From contig CM055096.1 in NCBI GenBank assembly GCA_029204225.1, forward strand, positions 59,753,534 to 59,817,533: a stretch of 64,000 bases of DNA, written 5' to 3'. The notes under the pieces are model-generated. The model made no database searches and was not told where the DNA came from. It was given only the letters and a program-made list of their open reading frames with translations. The first letter of the stretch is position 1, and the number at the start of each line of letters is the position of its first letter. This stretch comes from Diphasiastrum complanatum (lineage: Eukaryota; Streptophyta; Lycopodiopsida; Lycopodiales; Lycopodiaceae). This document shows, in pieces, positions 46,749 to 56,524 of the stretch. The translations under genes and the position numbers were made by a program.

Positions 46749-49402
46749 AATGGCAATGTTCCATTTGCATGTTGCACTTCCTATGAAATGCACTCCAATT
46801 ATTAAGAAAAATGCGGAAGTTGTAGAGAATGCTGCTACAATAGTTAGAGAATTGAGAACAAATAATCATAAGAATATAAATTTGTCGATGGATGGATCGA
46901 TTTATCCTAATGATCCAGCTACCAATTTGTGTCTAGATTTTAAGTCCGTAACTCATCTTCTAAGATCTGTATGTGAAGGAAATAGCAGATTACCTGAATA
47001 TTGTCAAAGGTTGTGTGATATTGGAATGCATAGCATATCTTGTCTTAATCAGCAATTACAATTTGTTAATCAACAATTGCAACGTGCAAATCAACAATTG
47101 CTTCATTATGTGCAACACATTAGTGCTGAAAACAATGCACTCAAGCATGCTATGTCAAAGTTGAATGCTATAGTCACTACTCTTTGGGGATCAAACCAAG
47201 AAATGTTAGAATCCATGGAAAAGTTGCTATCCAAGAGTTTAAAATCTGTTGTTGATATAAAAGCTATAAAAAAACAATGATGAAAAAGAAAAGAAAGAGA
47301 GTACCGGTGAAGAATATTGATGATTTATCTACACATAGCGGCAATCAGAAAAAAATAATTCGAGCATTCAAGTATGTTTTCTTATAAATTGTTTATTTGA
47401 TTAGTATTTAACATTTAAGATTGATTTACATTTGATAATATGCATTATCAATTTATTAAACATAATTTGAGTTTTATATGTTTGTTGCAGTGGCAAAGAA
47501 CTATTTAACAGACCGTTCATGCGTCGGATCATTTTTAAGACATGTTTTACCTAGAAAGTCAACAAGGCAATGATGAAAAATGCTCGGTTTGAAAAAATGA
47601 AAAATGAAATTGTAGAGACTGTTTTGAATAAGGTTCAAACTTACTTGGATGCAAATGTGATAGTAGGTGCATGTGATGTTTCTGGAATTAGCAAAGATGC
47701 TTATTCTACTTTCTTTAGGATAGTTAAAGAAGCTGTTTTTCAAGTGATGGTGAAGAAAACTTATCTTCCTCGTCCACATTGGATAAGATTAGCAAAAAAT
47801 TATTATAATGATGGAATGTTCAAAGTAGTTGGCCAACCACTTCGTAAAATTGAATTATACAAATCAGAATATGGTGACCTCAATTACAACGATTGCAATA
47901 ATATTTTTCTTGATATTGAAAATGTTCTAAAATACATTATTCGATTCGATAAACTAGACGAACATCGGGTAAATGGAAAGATCATTATTGTAATAAAATT
48001 GGATGAATCCGAAATCATCAAAGGTTAAAAGTTGGAATGAGTGAGTCTCACTTTGATGAACAAAAATTTCAGATACAGATGATCAAACGTTTAGTGTTCA
48101 ATCGGACAATCGCATATGGTGGTTGGCGGCATTCCAGGTATACTTATTAATTTTCTTTTTTTTTTAAGTATTGTTATTAACATTTCACACATTGCCATTT
48201 TTTCTTGACATGTCATGCATTACTTGCTTCTCTACAGGTCTTGAAAGAGGACCATAAAATACTTTCATGGATATTTCACGAACAAATTATGGCGAGATTA
48301 TAAAGAGACATTTGGAGGGCGAGAAATTTATAGTCGAAAACCATGGAAGTTTTCAAATTCAATGCCACCTTGCAGGGGATTTGAAAATATTATAATGTAT
48401 GTATAATGTCTCTTATGGGGCAGCATCAAAGCATCCATGTCTTTATTGCATAAAGGATTGCTACAATATGAATTGGGGATGATCAAACACTGGCCCAACA
48501 TGAGAAGCAGAAGATCCAAATATGAAAAGTGTTCTGCCAATTCCATTAAAAAATGTTCACATATGCACATTGCATGCTGAGGTTTGTATTATTGAACAAC
48601 TTATTTACCTGCAAATTCTCCTTGCATGGAATCATAAACCGGAGTCTGTGGCTAAAGCAGCTATTAAGAGGTTGGAAGAAGTTCTTTCAAAGGTAGGACT
48701 GCATAAAGGGAATGTCACCATTGAAAAAAGTGATAGACTCTCCGGAAAAAAAAGGAAACGTTCCTAATAAGCCATCAACTGGAGGTGCTAAAGCAAGAAG
48801 ATTATTATCCAATCACACATGCAAAGAATCTGTGTCAGATACGAAATTTGGAAAGAAATTTTTCAAGCAACACGAACACTGGAAGTAAATAATCGACTGG
48901 AAAATGGACAAGTGTGGGACAACTTAGACAAACTCATAGATGTTATTAGGAGAGAAAACCTATCATCAGAAGATATGAGGACTTTGCAAAATCATTGCAC
49001 CACAATTGTAAACTTTGTACATGATTGTTGGGGAAAAGACAACGTTACACATTACATGGTACTAATCTATTTCATTATATGGTACTTATCTCATTCATGC
49101 TTATATTTTTTTCTACTGATGTTACTTTATTTCAACTCTTATTTGCAGCACATCTTTCTTCATCATGCAACTTATTTTGCAAAGGAATATGAGAGCTTAA
49201 GTATCTGGTCATTACAAGGCATGGACAAATCACATTGGCAAGCAAGAGGAGCATTTCATAGAGCTACAAATCATGGAGGACACAATTCAAAGAATAAATA
49301 TTCAGTTCAACTTTTCAGTGGTTTTACAGAAGTGCACAATTTAGATATCAAGCTAAAAACTCGCCAAATATTACGATTTTTCGTAAGGCATTCAAATTCA
49401 TA
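46749..49402 (+). pseudogene. Decayed multi-exon gene, possible transposase of an uncharacterised family
   Basis: Exon 1 (46749-47370) encodes a coiled coil with repeated LNQQLQFVNQQLQRANQQLL and, after a 1-base slip in an A7 run, MKKKRKRVPVKN, nuclear-localisation-like. Introns 47371-47490 and 48138-48237 have GT..AG ends and keep phase. Exon 2 (47491-48137) has an in-frame TAG (47554), then NKAMMKNARFEKMKNEIVE, WIRLAKNYYNDGMFKVVGQP, KIIIVIKLDESEIIKG and WWLAAFQ. Exon 3 (from 48238) reads VLKEDHKILSWIFHEQI, decays, then ASKHPCLYCIKDCYNMNWG (Cys-x2-Cys), PLKNVHICTLHAEV and NLSSEDMRTLQNHCTTIVNF. Intron 49059-49148 is in phase; the last exon reads HIFLHHATYFAKEYESLSIW, SLQGMDKSHWQARGAFHRAT and NHGG before TAA. 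I recall similar blocks in uncharacterised metazoan (cnidarian) proteins, from memory only. Several stops make it a pseudogene. Confidence 0.6.
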
Positions 49403-49454
49403 ACAAAAGAGAGATCCTTGTAATATATCAATAATCTATTACAGAAGATTGTTT

Positions 49455-49888
49455 AATTTTCATCATCATCCTCTTCAAGATTCAGACGAATGGTATTGTC
49501 ATGAAGGAATAATCTCCTTTCATATGGATCCAAAAATTCTAAATTTTTTCTTTTGCTCATATCAATGTAACCTGAATAAAGGGCCATTGCAGATTATCTT
49601 TTTGTAGTCTGATTGGAAGTATAACCCAATATTTTAATGGCCAAATCCCTTTTCAAAAAATTATTTTATATGTTCCTCTGGCGGACGTGTGGCCTCCTAA
49701 ACAAATAGATAATGACTTGATGGCCATAATGATGGTGGTAGCATATGGATTCAAAGATGAATGATATATACAAATCTCATTATTTTGAAAGCTTTTCAAA
49801 CAATGAGATAGAGACACATCCTTTCTCCCGGCTGATACACCTCGGACGCCTCCATATTTCATACCAAAGGACTCTATTTCAATAGCAT
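49455..49888 (-). pseudogene. 3' part of the convergent minus-strand gene
   Basis: The frame reads AIEIESFGMKYGGVRGVSAG, RKDVSLSHCLKSFQNNEICI, YHSSLNPYATTIIMAIKSL and CLGGHTSARGTYK, then broken frames containing GYIDMSKRKNLEFLDPYERR and an acidic end EEDDDEN with TAA at about 49455. A CTTGTAAA motif at 49889 would be the acceptor on this strand and ACTTAC at about 50004-50009 the donor. The stop lies about 50 bases from the stop of the plus-strand gene. No known domain recognised. Confidence 0.5.
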
Positions 49889-50023
49889 CTTGTAAATGAG
49901 TCAAGAAAATAAATTTAGAATGATACATAACAATGCAAACTCAAACTTCAACACAGTGTTTGAATCAAGAAAATTGAACAATATCAATACCAATATAATA
50001 TCTACTTACCAAATCATAATCAT

Positions 50024-50758
50024 TGTTAAAATTGGCAAAATCTAACTTGATCAAATCTTGTAAATACCATAATGACTTGTACCTATCATCATTAGACATG
50101 TGTGGAGCCTGTTCCCACATGTGAAATCTATGCCTAAGTCATTTAGATAGATATTATAGGTTGTACATATCATTTAATGTGGCTAAATTGGCCAAAAACT
50201 ATTTAGTAGTATTATGCCACTTGGCACCATTCTAGTGGTAGAAAATGCTATATCTTATGGGTAGGGGTGGTCTCCCATTTGTAGGAATCTAGAAGGTCAA
50301 CACTAGCCACCAATGATGATGTGACAAATTAGGATATGGATAAGCACTATGACCTGTCTCACACGTGCTGGAAGTGGCTTAGAGAGAGAGAGTATGATGA
50401 TTTTTGTATTTAATCCATGATGGATCCACTTTGAGAAATCAGTCAAGCAAGATCTTGGTTTTGGAGGCTGAGTATTCTCATATTTGTGGTATGATTTTAT
50501 GGTTCTATTACTTTCTAACACTTGTGTACTTCACTCTCTGCTGTAAGTCCATACAGGTACTATTCTTCACACGTGTGAAGTCAGTAGGTCTCAAGTTTAA
50601 TCATTTGCTTGTTGTTCTTGCTAAATTTTTGATGGGAAATTGATCTAGTTCTAGATCTAATCATTGGTTGATTAGTAGATCAAGTAATCTAGCTTCCAAC
50701 ACCTCTTGAGGATCTCATCTAGATCCATTCTTGGTCTTTATTTCTCTGAAATTTCACA
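50024..50758 (+). repeat. Element F 5' LTR
   Basis: It starts TGTTAAAATTGGC and ends TTTCACA. It matches the 3' LTR (54053-54912) but lacks about 85-100 bases near 50279 and 17 bases near 50330. It carries a perfect CTTCACACGTGTGAAG palindrome (50575-50590). Confidence 0.92.
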
Positions 50759-50771
50759 TGGTATCGGAGCC
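50759..50771 (+). other. Element F primer binding site
   Basis: TGGTATCGGAGCC directly after the LTR CA; one base different from the standard initiator Met-tRNA complement. Confidence 0.88.
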
Positions 50772-51599
50772 AAGTACAAGAGATTAAAGCATTGATTTAA
50801 ACAACACCCAAATTGGCAAGTTTTTTGAGAAAACTCACTAATCTCGAGTGGGCGAGTTTGAAGAGTTAGTTAGCCTTGATATTTGTGCATCAAACTTGGT
50901 TGTGGGCTGAAGGGGTACTACTGTTCACATGTGTGAGGCTGTAAAGTACCAGTTTTGGAGCTATATTTTTTAGTTTGATGCTATATCTTACTCATACACC
51001 CAAACTAGCAAGTTTTTGAAAACTAGCTAATCTTGAGGTAGCGAGTTTGAATGGATAGATAGAATCACTATATTTGAACCAAATATTGTTGTCGGCTGCA
51101 AGTGTACTTCACACACGTGTGAGGCCATACATAGCCTATTCTGAACAAGAAAATTCAGTTTTGGTGCATTTAATGCCTCATACACCCAAAAGTAGTCAAT
51201 CTAGTGCATTTTTCAAGCTTTCTAATGCATTGTTTCTATTTCTTTGATTTGTTCTTGGTATAGATCAATCACATAGATGATTTGAAGCTTTATTATAGTA
51301 CATTAAAGCTGATCTCATATGCTTTGGGTGTTCATTAAAGTTGAGAGTGAAAGATTGCCAAAAACCATAGATTAAGGAGTGATTTGCAAGGGGAGAGATT
51401 GAAATCCATTGTAGCTTCATTCTAGATGTGTTCAAGAGTGAAGGGGTTGAGACTAGAAGCATGTAAGTGCTAGAAGTTACCCATGGATAAGTCCAAGTGA
51501 AATCTTAAGTGAATTTCTAGAGCACAAACACTCATAAAGGCAAAATCTACCAATACAAGGTGATAAGAATTGTTGGAGAGTTCTAGAAGTGATTTTTGA

Positions 51600-52590
51600 A
51601 TCTAAGTCACATTGTTCCACTCCTACTCAAAGAGTTGAGTTTTGTTTGGCTTGAAAGAGAGTCATAGAGGTGTGTGAGTCACATGTGTGTAGTGTTTGAT
51701 CCAAAAATCCTAAGAGTTCCTTCCTTTGTAGAGGGCAAGATCTAGTAACTCATTTCTTGACTTTGGTGGAAAAATTGTTGTCTTCATTGTGATCAAATCT
51801 TGCTAAGTGGCATTAGCTCTTTGTAAGCACATATCTTAGTGAGAGAGAAGTATCACATTTATAAAAATCTGAATTTCATTCCAACTCTAAAGAGGTAGAG
51901 TCATTCGTACTTGGTGGAGTCCAATAGGGTGAATGAATTCATTTTTGAGCAAAATTTGACATTGTATGTATGAAACTCAAATAAGTTCTAATTCAACTTT
52001 CTTTGTGAGAGGGTGAGGGCCAAGTTGTGATTCCATCGGGAGTCTAGAACAGGGAGGAGTCCATATTTGAGTGTTCATGCATGGTTGGGATCTTTGTGAA
52101 TCTCTAGATGTCTAATGTTTAAGCTTGGTGAAAGATTCTTGACATAGATTGTTATCAAACCATTTCATGTCCATTCCAAATCTCAAGAGTGAGATTCTTT
52201 GGGTCAAGAAGGATTCCAAAAGGGGTGATTGGATCTGATCTTTGTGTGTTTGAATCAAGTATACATGTCAAGTTTATGTGATCTAGTGTAGATCATTTTT
52301 TTTTGTGAAAAATAGTGGTTTAATTTGCTGTCAAATCAAATCAAATTCAATCCAAATCTCAAGAGTGAGATTATTTGGGTCAAGAGTGAGTCCAAAAGAA
52401 GTGATTAAGTTTGATTTTCAAGTATTTGAAACAAAACCCATCCTTTGTTCAAGAATATCAAAAGTTGAGTGAACTAGTCAAGAGAAGAGGAAAGTCTAGG
52501 TGTCAAATCTTTTCAAATCCATCCCAACTCTCAAAAGAAAGAGTCATTGGTGTTTGTTGAGTCCAATAGGGGCGTTTGGATCTGATTTTT
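51600..52590 (+). repeat. Element F leader: four to five imperfect repeats, each with a small hairpin
   Basis: Repeats of roughly 170 bases contain a short inverted repeat. Stem arms are ACTCT/AGAGT at 51884-51901 and 52527-52544, and AATCTCA/TGAGATT at 52179-52196 and 52355-52372. A weaker ACTC/GAGT version sits at about 51626. Each is followed by ...ttgg(g)t(c)...gtccaa(a/t)agg...gtgattggatctgat-like sequence. They lie between the PBS and the gag-like ORF. Confidence 0.75.
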
Positions 52591-52778
52591 GTGATTTGAT
52601 AGAGTTTTTTTTGTCTTACTGATCAAAGCAAATCTTAGTTTCCAATTGACTAGGTTGAAAAGAGATATGAAAATTTGTAGTCCAAATCTTGTGTAGATCC
52701 TTCTAGATTGTGGAATGTGTTCAAATATAGTTTCTTGAGAGTCACAAATTACATTTTGAAAAGCCATATCACAAAGTT

Positions 52779-53693
52779 TTGCTTCCTCATCATGGCATCA
52801 ATAGGTGGCAACCTATTGGAGGCAATCAACGACTTAAATGCAACCTTTGTGGCAAGAGAGATCATTTTGTCTCAAGATGCTACAAAATGAAGACCAATCC
52901 ATCCAAGGAGAACCGAAGCAAGAGGGCCGAGGTGATGGATGGAGCTTCAAATTCAAAGTGCAAAGGCAAGAAGGGCAAATCCAAGCAAAGGAGTTTCCTT
53001 TTTGGAAAGATGCATGAGGCTTGGAGTCTCACAAGGACTTACAAGATTTGTCTTCACAAGTCCATCACCACACATTTCAAAACTTTTGAAGTTTTTCATT
53101 TGGAAGTGAATTTTTTGGTTCAAGATGCAAAGATAAATGTCACTTTCATTAATGTCACTTGGATTTATCTCATGTCCTTGGAATGCATTTTGTTTGGAAC
53201 TTTGGATAAGTTCGAAGTTATTGTTATGATCCAAGAGAAACCAAGCAAGATTAAGGAGGAGCAATCACAAAATGAAAATAGTTCCAATTTTGCTCTCATG
53301 GCATCTTTTGAAGAACTATTTTGCTTTGAAAAGATTTTTGTATCTCAAATGTGGATTAAGGCAATACTAGTTGAGTGTGATGCCTTAATAGATAGCAAAG
53401 CATGTTTTTCTTGTAAACTTACATTGAGTATAAAGACAAGGAAATGGAAATGTCTTCATGATGTATTTTCTTTTGGTTTCAATAAGATCATAAATGATGT
53501 GTTCATTCATAATGTTGAAAATTGTAAATTTTCAATTTTAAAGGCAAGTTGTAAACTTCTTATGAGAATAAGTGAAGCATCCAAAGTGGATACTTATATC
53601 CATAAGCAAATAGTTAGCCTTATTGAGATGGAAATACTTTTTGAAAAATCACGCCATATTGTGGTGATTTTTGGACTTATGTTTCTAGCATAA
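52779..53693 (+). CDS. Element F gag-like protein with one CCHC zinc knuckle
   Basis: This 304-residue open frame starts MLPHHGINRWQPIGGNQRL and has a canonical knuckle CNLCGKRDHFVSRC (residues about 21-34), followed by a Lys-rich basic stretch (KCKGKKGKSKQRS). The remaining 230 residues carry no known retroviral domain; FALMASFEELFCFEK has a faint likeness to the segment ahead of copia protease, but no DSG motif occurs. Knuckle and basic tail suggest RNA binding. The true start may be further upstream in another frame (ASIGGNLLEAINDLNATFVA at about 52792 is an overlapping frame). It is the only sizeable ORF of element F. Confidence 0.6.
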   Translation: MLPHHGINRWQPIGGNQRLKCNLCGKRDHFVSRCYKMKTNPSKENRSKRAEVMDGASNSKCKGKKGKSKQRSFLFGKMHEAWSLTRTYKICLHKSITTHFKTFEVFHLEVNFLVQDAKINVTFINVTWIYLMSLECILFGTLDKFEVIVMIQEKPSKIKEEQSQNENSSNFALMASFEELFCFEKIFVSQMWIKAILVECDALIDSKACFSCKLTLSIKTRKWKCLHDVFSFGFNKIINDVFIHNVENCKFSILKASCKLLMRISEASKVDTYIHKQIVSLIEMEILFEKSRHIVVIFGLMFLA

Positions 53694-54052
53694 GTAATCT
53701 TGATGATCATAAAAAGTGCACATTGTATGATCATATTTGTTGTGATCATTATGAGACATGGAGGTCTCGAATTTTCATCAAGGAGGAGCATGCACATCAA
53801 GAAGGAGCAAGCCTCAAAGTCAAGCATCTACATGAAAATTGGAAGTAATCAATTTTGGAGGTGCTAGGATGGTGCAAAGCTCTCAAGTTCATCAAAGAAG
53901 TCAACATCAAGGAGGCACTATTATGGATATGGTGATATTGGATCTTCGTCAAACTCATTGGCTGATCTTCACATTTCTGAATCTGTAATGATCAGCCTTA
54001 AGTGTTGTACATAAATGCACCAAAGATGTATCAAGTTAGTTTTGAGGAGGAG

Positions 54053-54912
54053 TGTTAAAATTGGCAATCTAACTTGATCGAATCTTGTAAGTACCATAAT
54101 GACTTGTACCTATCATCATTAGACATGTGTGGAGCCTGTTCCCACATGTGAGATCTATGCCCAAGTCATTTAAATAGATATTATAGGTTGTACATATCAT
54201 TTAATTTGGAAACTAGTGGCTAAATTGGCCAAAAAATTTGTTTAGTAGTATTATGCCACTTGGCACCATTCTAGTGGTAGAAAATACTATATCACATGGG
54301 TAGGAGTGGTCTCCCATGTGTGAAATATCATGGTAAAAGTTCAGATCCATTGTATATAGTTTTCACACAAGTCAAATGTCAAATCTCCTAGATTTGGTCC
54401 TATCTCCTAATTTGTAGGAATCTAGAAGGTCAACACTAGCCACCAATGATGATGTGACAAATTAATGGAATCTTAGCCAAAGTGGATATGGATAAGCACT
54501 ATGACCTGTCTCAAACGTGTTGGAAGTGGCTTAGAGAGAGTATGATGTTTTTTGTATTTAATCCATGATGGATCCACTTTGAGAAATCAATCAAGCAAGA
54601 TCTTGGTTTTGGAGGCATATTTTGAGTATTCTCATATTTGTGTTGTGATTCTATGGTTCTATTGCTTTCTAACACTTGTGTACTTCACTCTCTGCTGTAC
54701 GTCCGTATAGGTACTGTTCTTCACATGTGTGAAGTCAATAGGTCTCAAGTTTAATCATTTGCTTGTTGTTCTTGCTAGATTTTTGATGGGAAATTGATCT
54801 AATTCTAGATCTAATCATTGGTTGATTAGTAGATCAAGTAATCTAGCTTCTAACACCTCTTGAGGATTTCATCTGGATCCATTTTTGGTATTTATTTCTC
54901 TGGAATTTTACA
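54053..54912 (+). repeat. Element F 3' LTR
   Basis: Runs TGTTAAAATTGGC to GGAATTTTACA, 860 bases. It contains acatgtgtggagcctgttcc plus cacatgtg, and cttcacatgtgtgaag. It is longer than the 5' LTR because the latter has two deletions. Confidence 0.92.
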
Positions 54913-55320
54913 GTCATCATATTCAACGATATTTGTTCTACTAATGTCATGTCCTCCAATGGCCTTTACATTGTCCGAGGGGATATACCGAGTCCTTGGG
55001 AGATATTTTTTTTGGAATTCCAAAAATTCCTCCTCTGTAGGCAAAATTTTTTCCATAGGCTTTCAATTTTTCAATTATAGCCTCCAATGCCTCATTGCCA
55101 AATTTCCAATTGCCATCTTTATCATAATCTATCTCACTTTTAAGGTCATTATAAGTGTAATCAACAATGTCAGAAAATCCTGATAAATTTTGTGCAAAAA
55201 TTGAGAGGATTTCATCCTCTCTCAAATTCAAAACATCTTCTATATCATTCAAAAAAATATTACTGTCAATATTAGTAAAATATCCAGAAGTTTGTTTTTT
55301 GAGGACATGGAGGAACTAGT
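54913..55320 (-). pseudogene. 5' part of the convergent minus-strand gene
   Basis: The frame from about 55290 reads NDIEDVLNLREDEILSIFAQ, NLSGFSDIVDYTYNDLKSEI and NEALEAIIEKLKA. A frameshift near 55045 leads to ILPTEEEFLEFQKKYLPRTR, YIPSDNVKAIGGHDISRTNI and VEYDD at the F insertion point. Beyond F, YDL and a splice donor follow. It has an acidic, helical look and no domain I recognise. Together with 49455-49888 this forms one gene convergent with the plus-strand gene. Confidence 0.5.
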
Positions 55321-55339
55321 CATATAGAACCTGATATCA

Positions 55340-55580
55340 GTTCAACAGAACTGAATTATTTCGGTCGAGGACTCTAGAATAGGGCACACATTGATCTGAT
55401 ATTCTGTATAAAGAGGTTGATATCGCTTCAACGCGCATGAATGATTGCTATCGGGGACTCTAGAACTTGGTGCACGTTGATCCGATATTTCGTAGGAAGA
55501 GGTCGATAACACACCTGAATTATTTCGGTCGAGGACTCTAGAGCAATTGCACGCGTCGATTTGATATTGTGAGAGAAAGC
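55340..55580. repeat. Three tandem imperfect repeats, period about 80-86 bp
   Basis: The core GACTCTAGA occurs at 55370, 55456 and 55534, each preceded by gaat(ta/ga)tt.c.(t)cgg and followed by .ttgat(c/t).gatatt. The array sits between a TATA box and the minus-strand ORF, so it would be in its 5' UTR. Confidence 0.75.
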
Positions 55581-55636
55581 CAGATAACAAAATGACAAAG
55601 GAGATCACAGAATCCCAATATGGAGAGTGGTGCCCA

Positions 55637-55644
55637 TATTTATA
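55637..55644 (-). promoter_or_regulatory. Candidate TATA box for the minus-strand gene
   Basis: Minus strand reads GGGCTATAAATATGGGC. It lies about 320 bases upstream of the minus-strand coding segment, with the tandem repeats between them. Confidence 0.5.
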
Positions 55645-55689
55645 GCCCATTCATGTTGATCATAGCCATACATTTGTTAAGAAATGAAT

Positions 55690-56520
55690 TGAGGCCTGGG
55701 GCTGTTGGCTGATTCTGACGAATTCTTAAAATACTCGGACAGAGCAACTCAAGAGCACCTCTCATCTTAGACCGAGGAGGTCTTTGAGAAGACGAGACCA
55801 ACGAAGATTGAGAGCCGAGTATGAGAGCCGAGAGATGCTAGTTAGGAATGGCAAGCAAGAACTGTGTAAGCCTCGTGGTGAATCCCGGAAGATGGAATGA
55901 CCATGTAGGAACTAGTATTTCTAGGCAAATGTAATAAATGCAAGTAGACCTCTCTTAAAGAAAGTAGAGTGAGCCACCTTTTGATGGTGACCACTAGTGG
56001 AGAGCATTATTCCACTTGTAATTTGTGAAATGTGGAAATTCTGCTAGGATGCCACCTGAGAAGCTCTTTTGCTTATTTAAGAGACTCCCTCTTTGTGTAG
56101 AGGAGCTTTTTGCATTGTATCTACTCCATGCTTGATAAGAAGATTTCCCATGAGTTTGATGCTACACTAAGCTCCTCTATCATGATGGTTTTCTTGAATG
56201 ATGCCCCTATGATCATGCCCTTCCATTCATATTGTGTGTGGTTGTGGATTTAGAGTGGATTAGTTTTCTTGCTTTCCTAGTTGTGGATTAGATTTCATGT
56301 TTTCTTGTGGATTAATGTAGCAGCCAGCATTCAAGTAAACTAATAGGCTAGAAATGTGGCATAAATCTTGCATATTCTTTAACATTCTATCTCTAAGAAA
56401 AGTGTAAAGCAATTTTTTTTGTGAGTGAAAGCTAGGAATTTTTGGCAGGATCTTTGTGTATCATTCAAGCTTGTGTGCTAGTTTGATAGAGACAAGCCTA
56501 TAGGCATTCTTGTAACACAT
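55690..56520. other. No gene recognised; left flank of element G
   Basis: It contains a repeated (a)gagccgag motif (about 55800-55830) and a TTTAAGAGACTCCC segment (56078) that could be promoter-like. It may hold degraded 5' LTR or leader of element G, but no second copy of the G LTR was identified. Confidence 0.4.
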
Positions 56521-56524
56521 GGTG

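Larger units (their letters stand above)
50024..54912 (+). mobile_element. Element F: complete non-autonomous LTR retrotransposon
   Basis: Two LTRs, a PBS, a PPT (ttttgaggaggag before 54053), a 5-bp near-identical TSD (atcat at 50019-50023, gtcat at 54913-54917) and a gag-like zinc-knuckle ORF are present, but no protease, integrase or RT was found in its 3.3-kb interior. It would depend on enzymes of a related copia element such as copia-1 or G. It is inserted in a coding exon of the minus-strand gene; the codons on either side (EYDD before, YDL after) restore a frame when one TSD copy is removed. Confidence 0.88.

Noticed and set aside
54860-55183. Plus-strand 107-residue hydrophobic open frame
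   Set aside because: It is the opposite-strand shadow of the minus gene and crosses the F LTR boundary.
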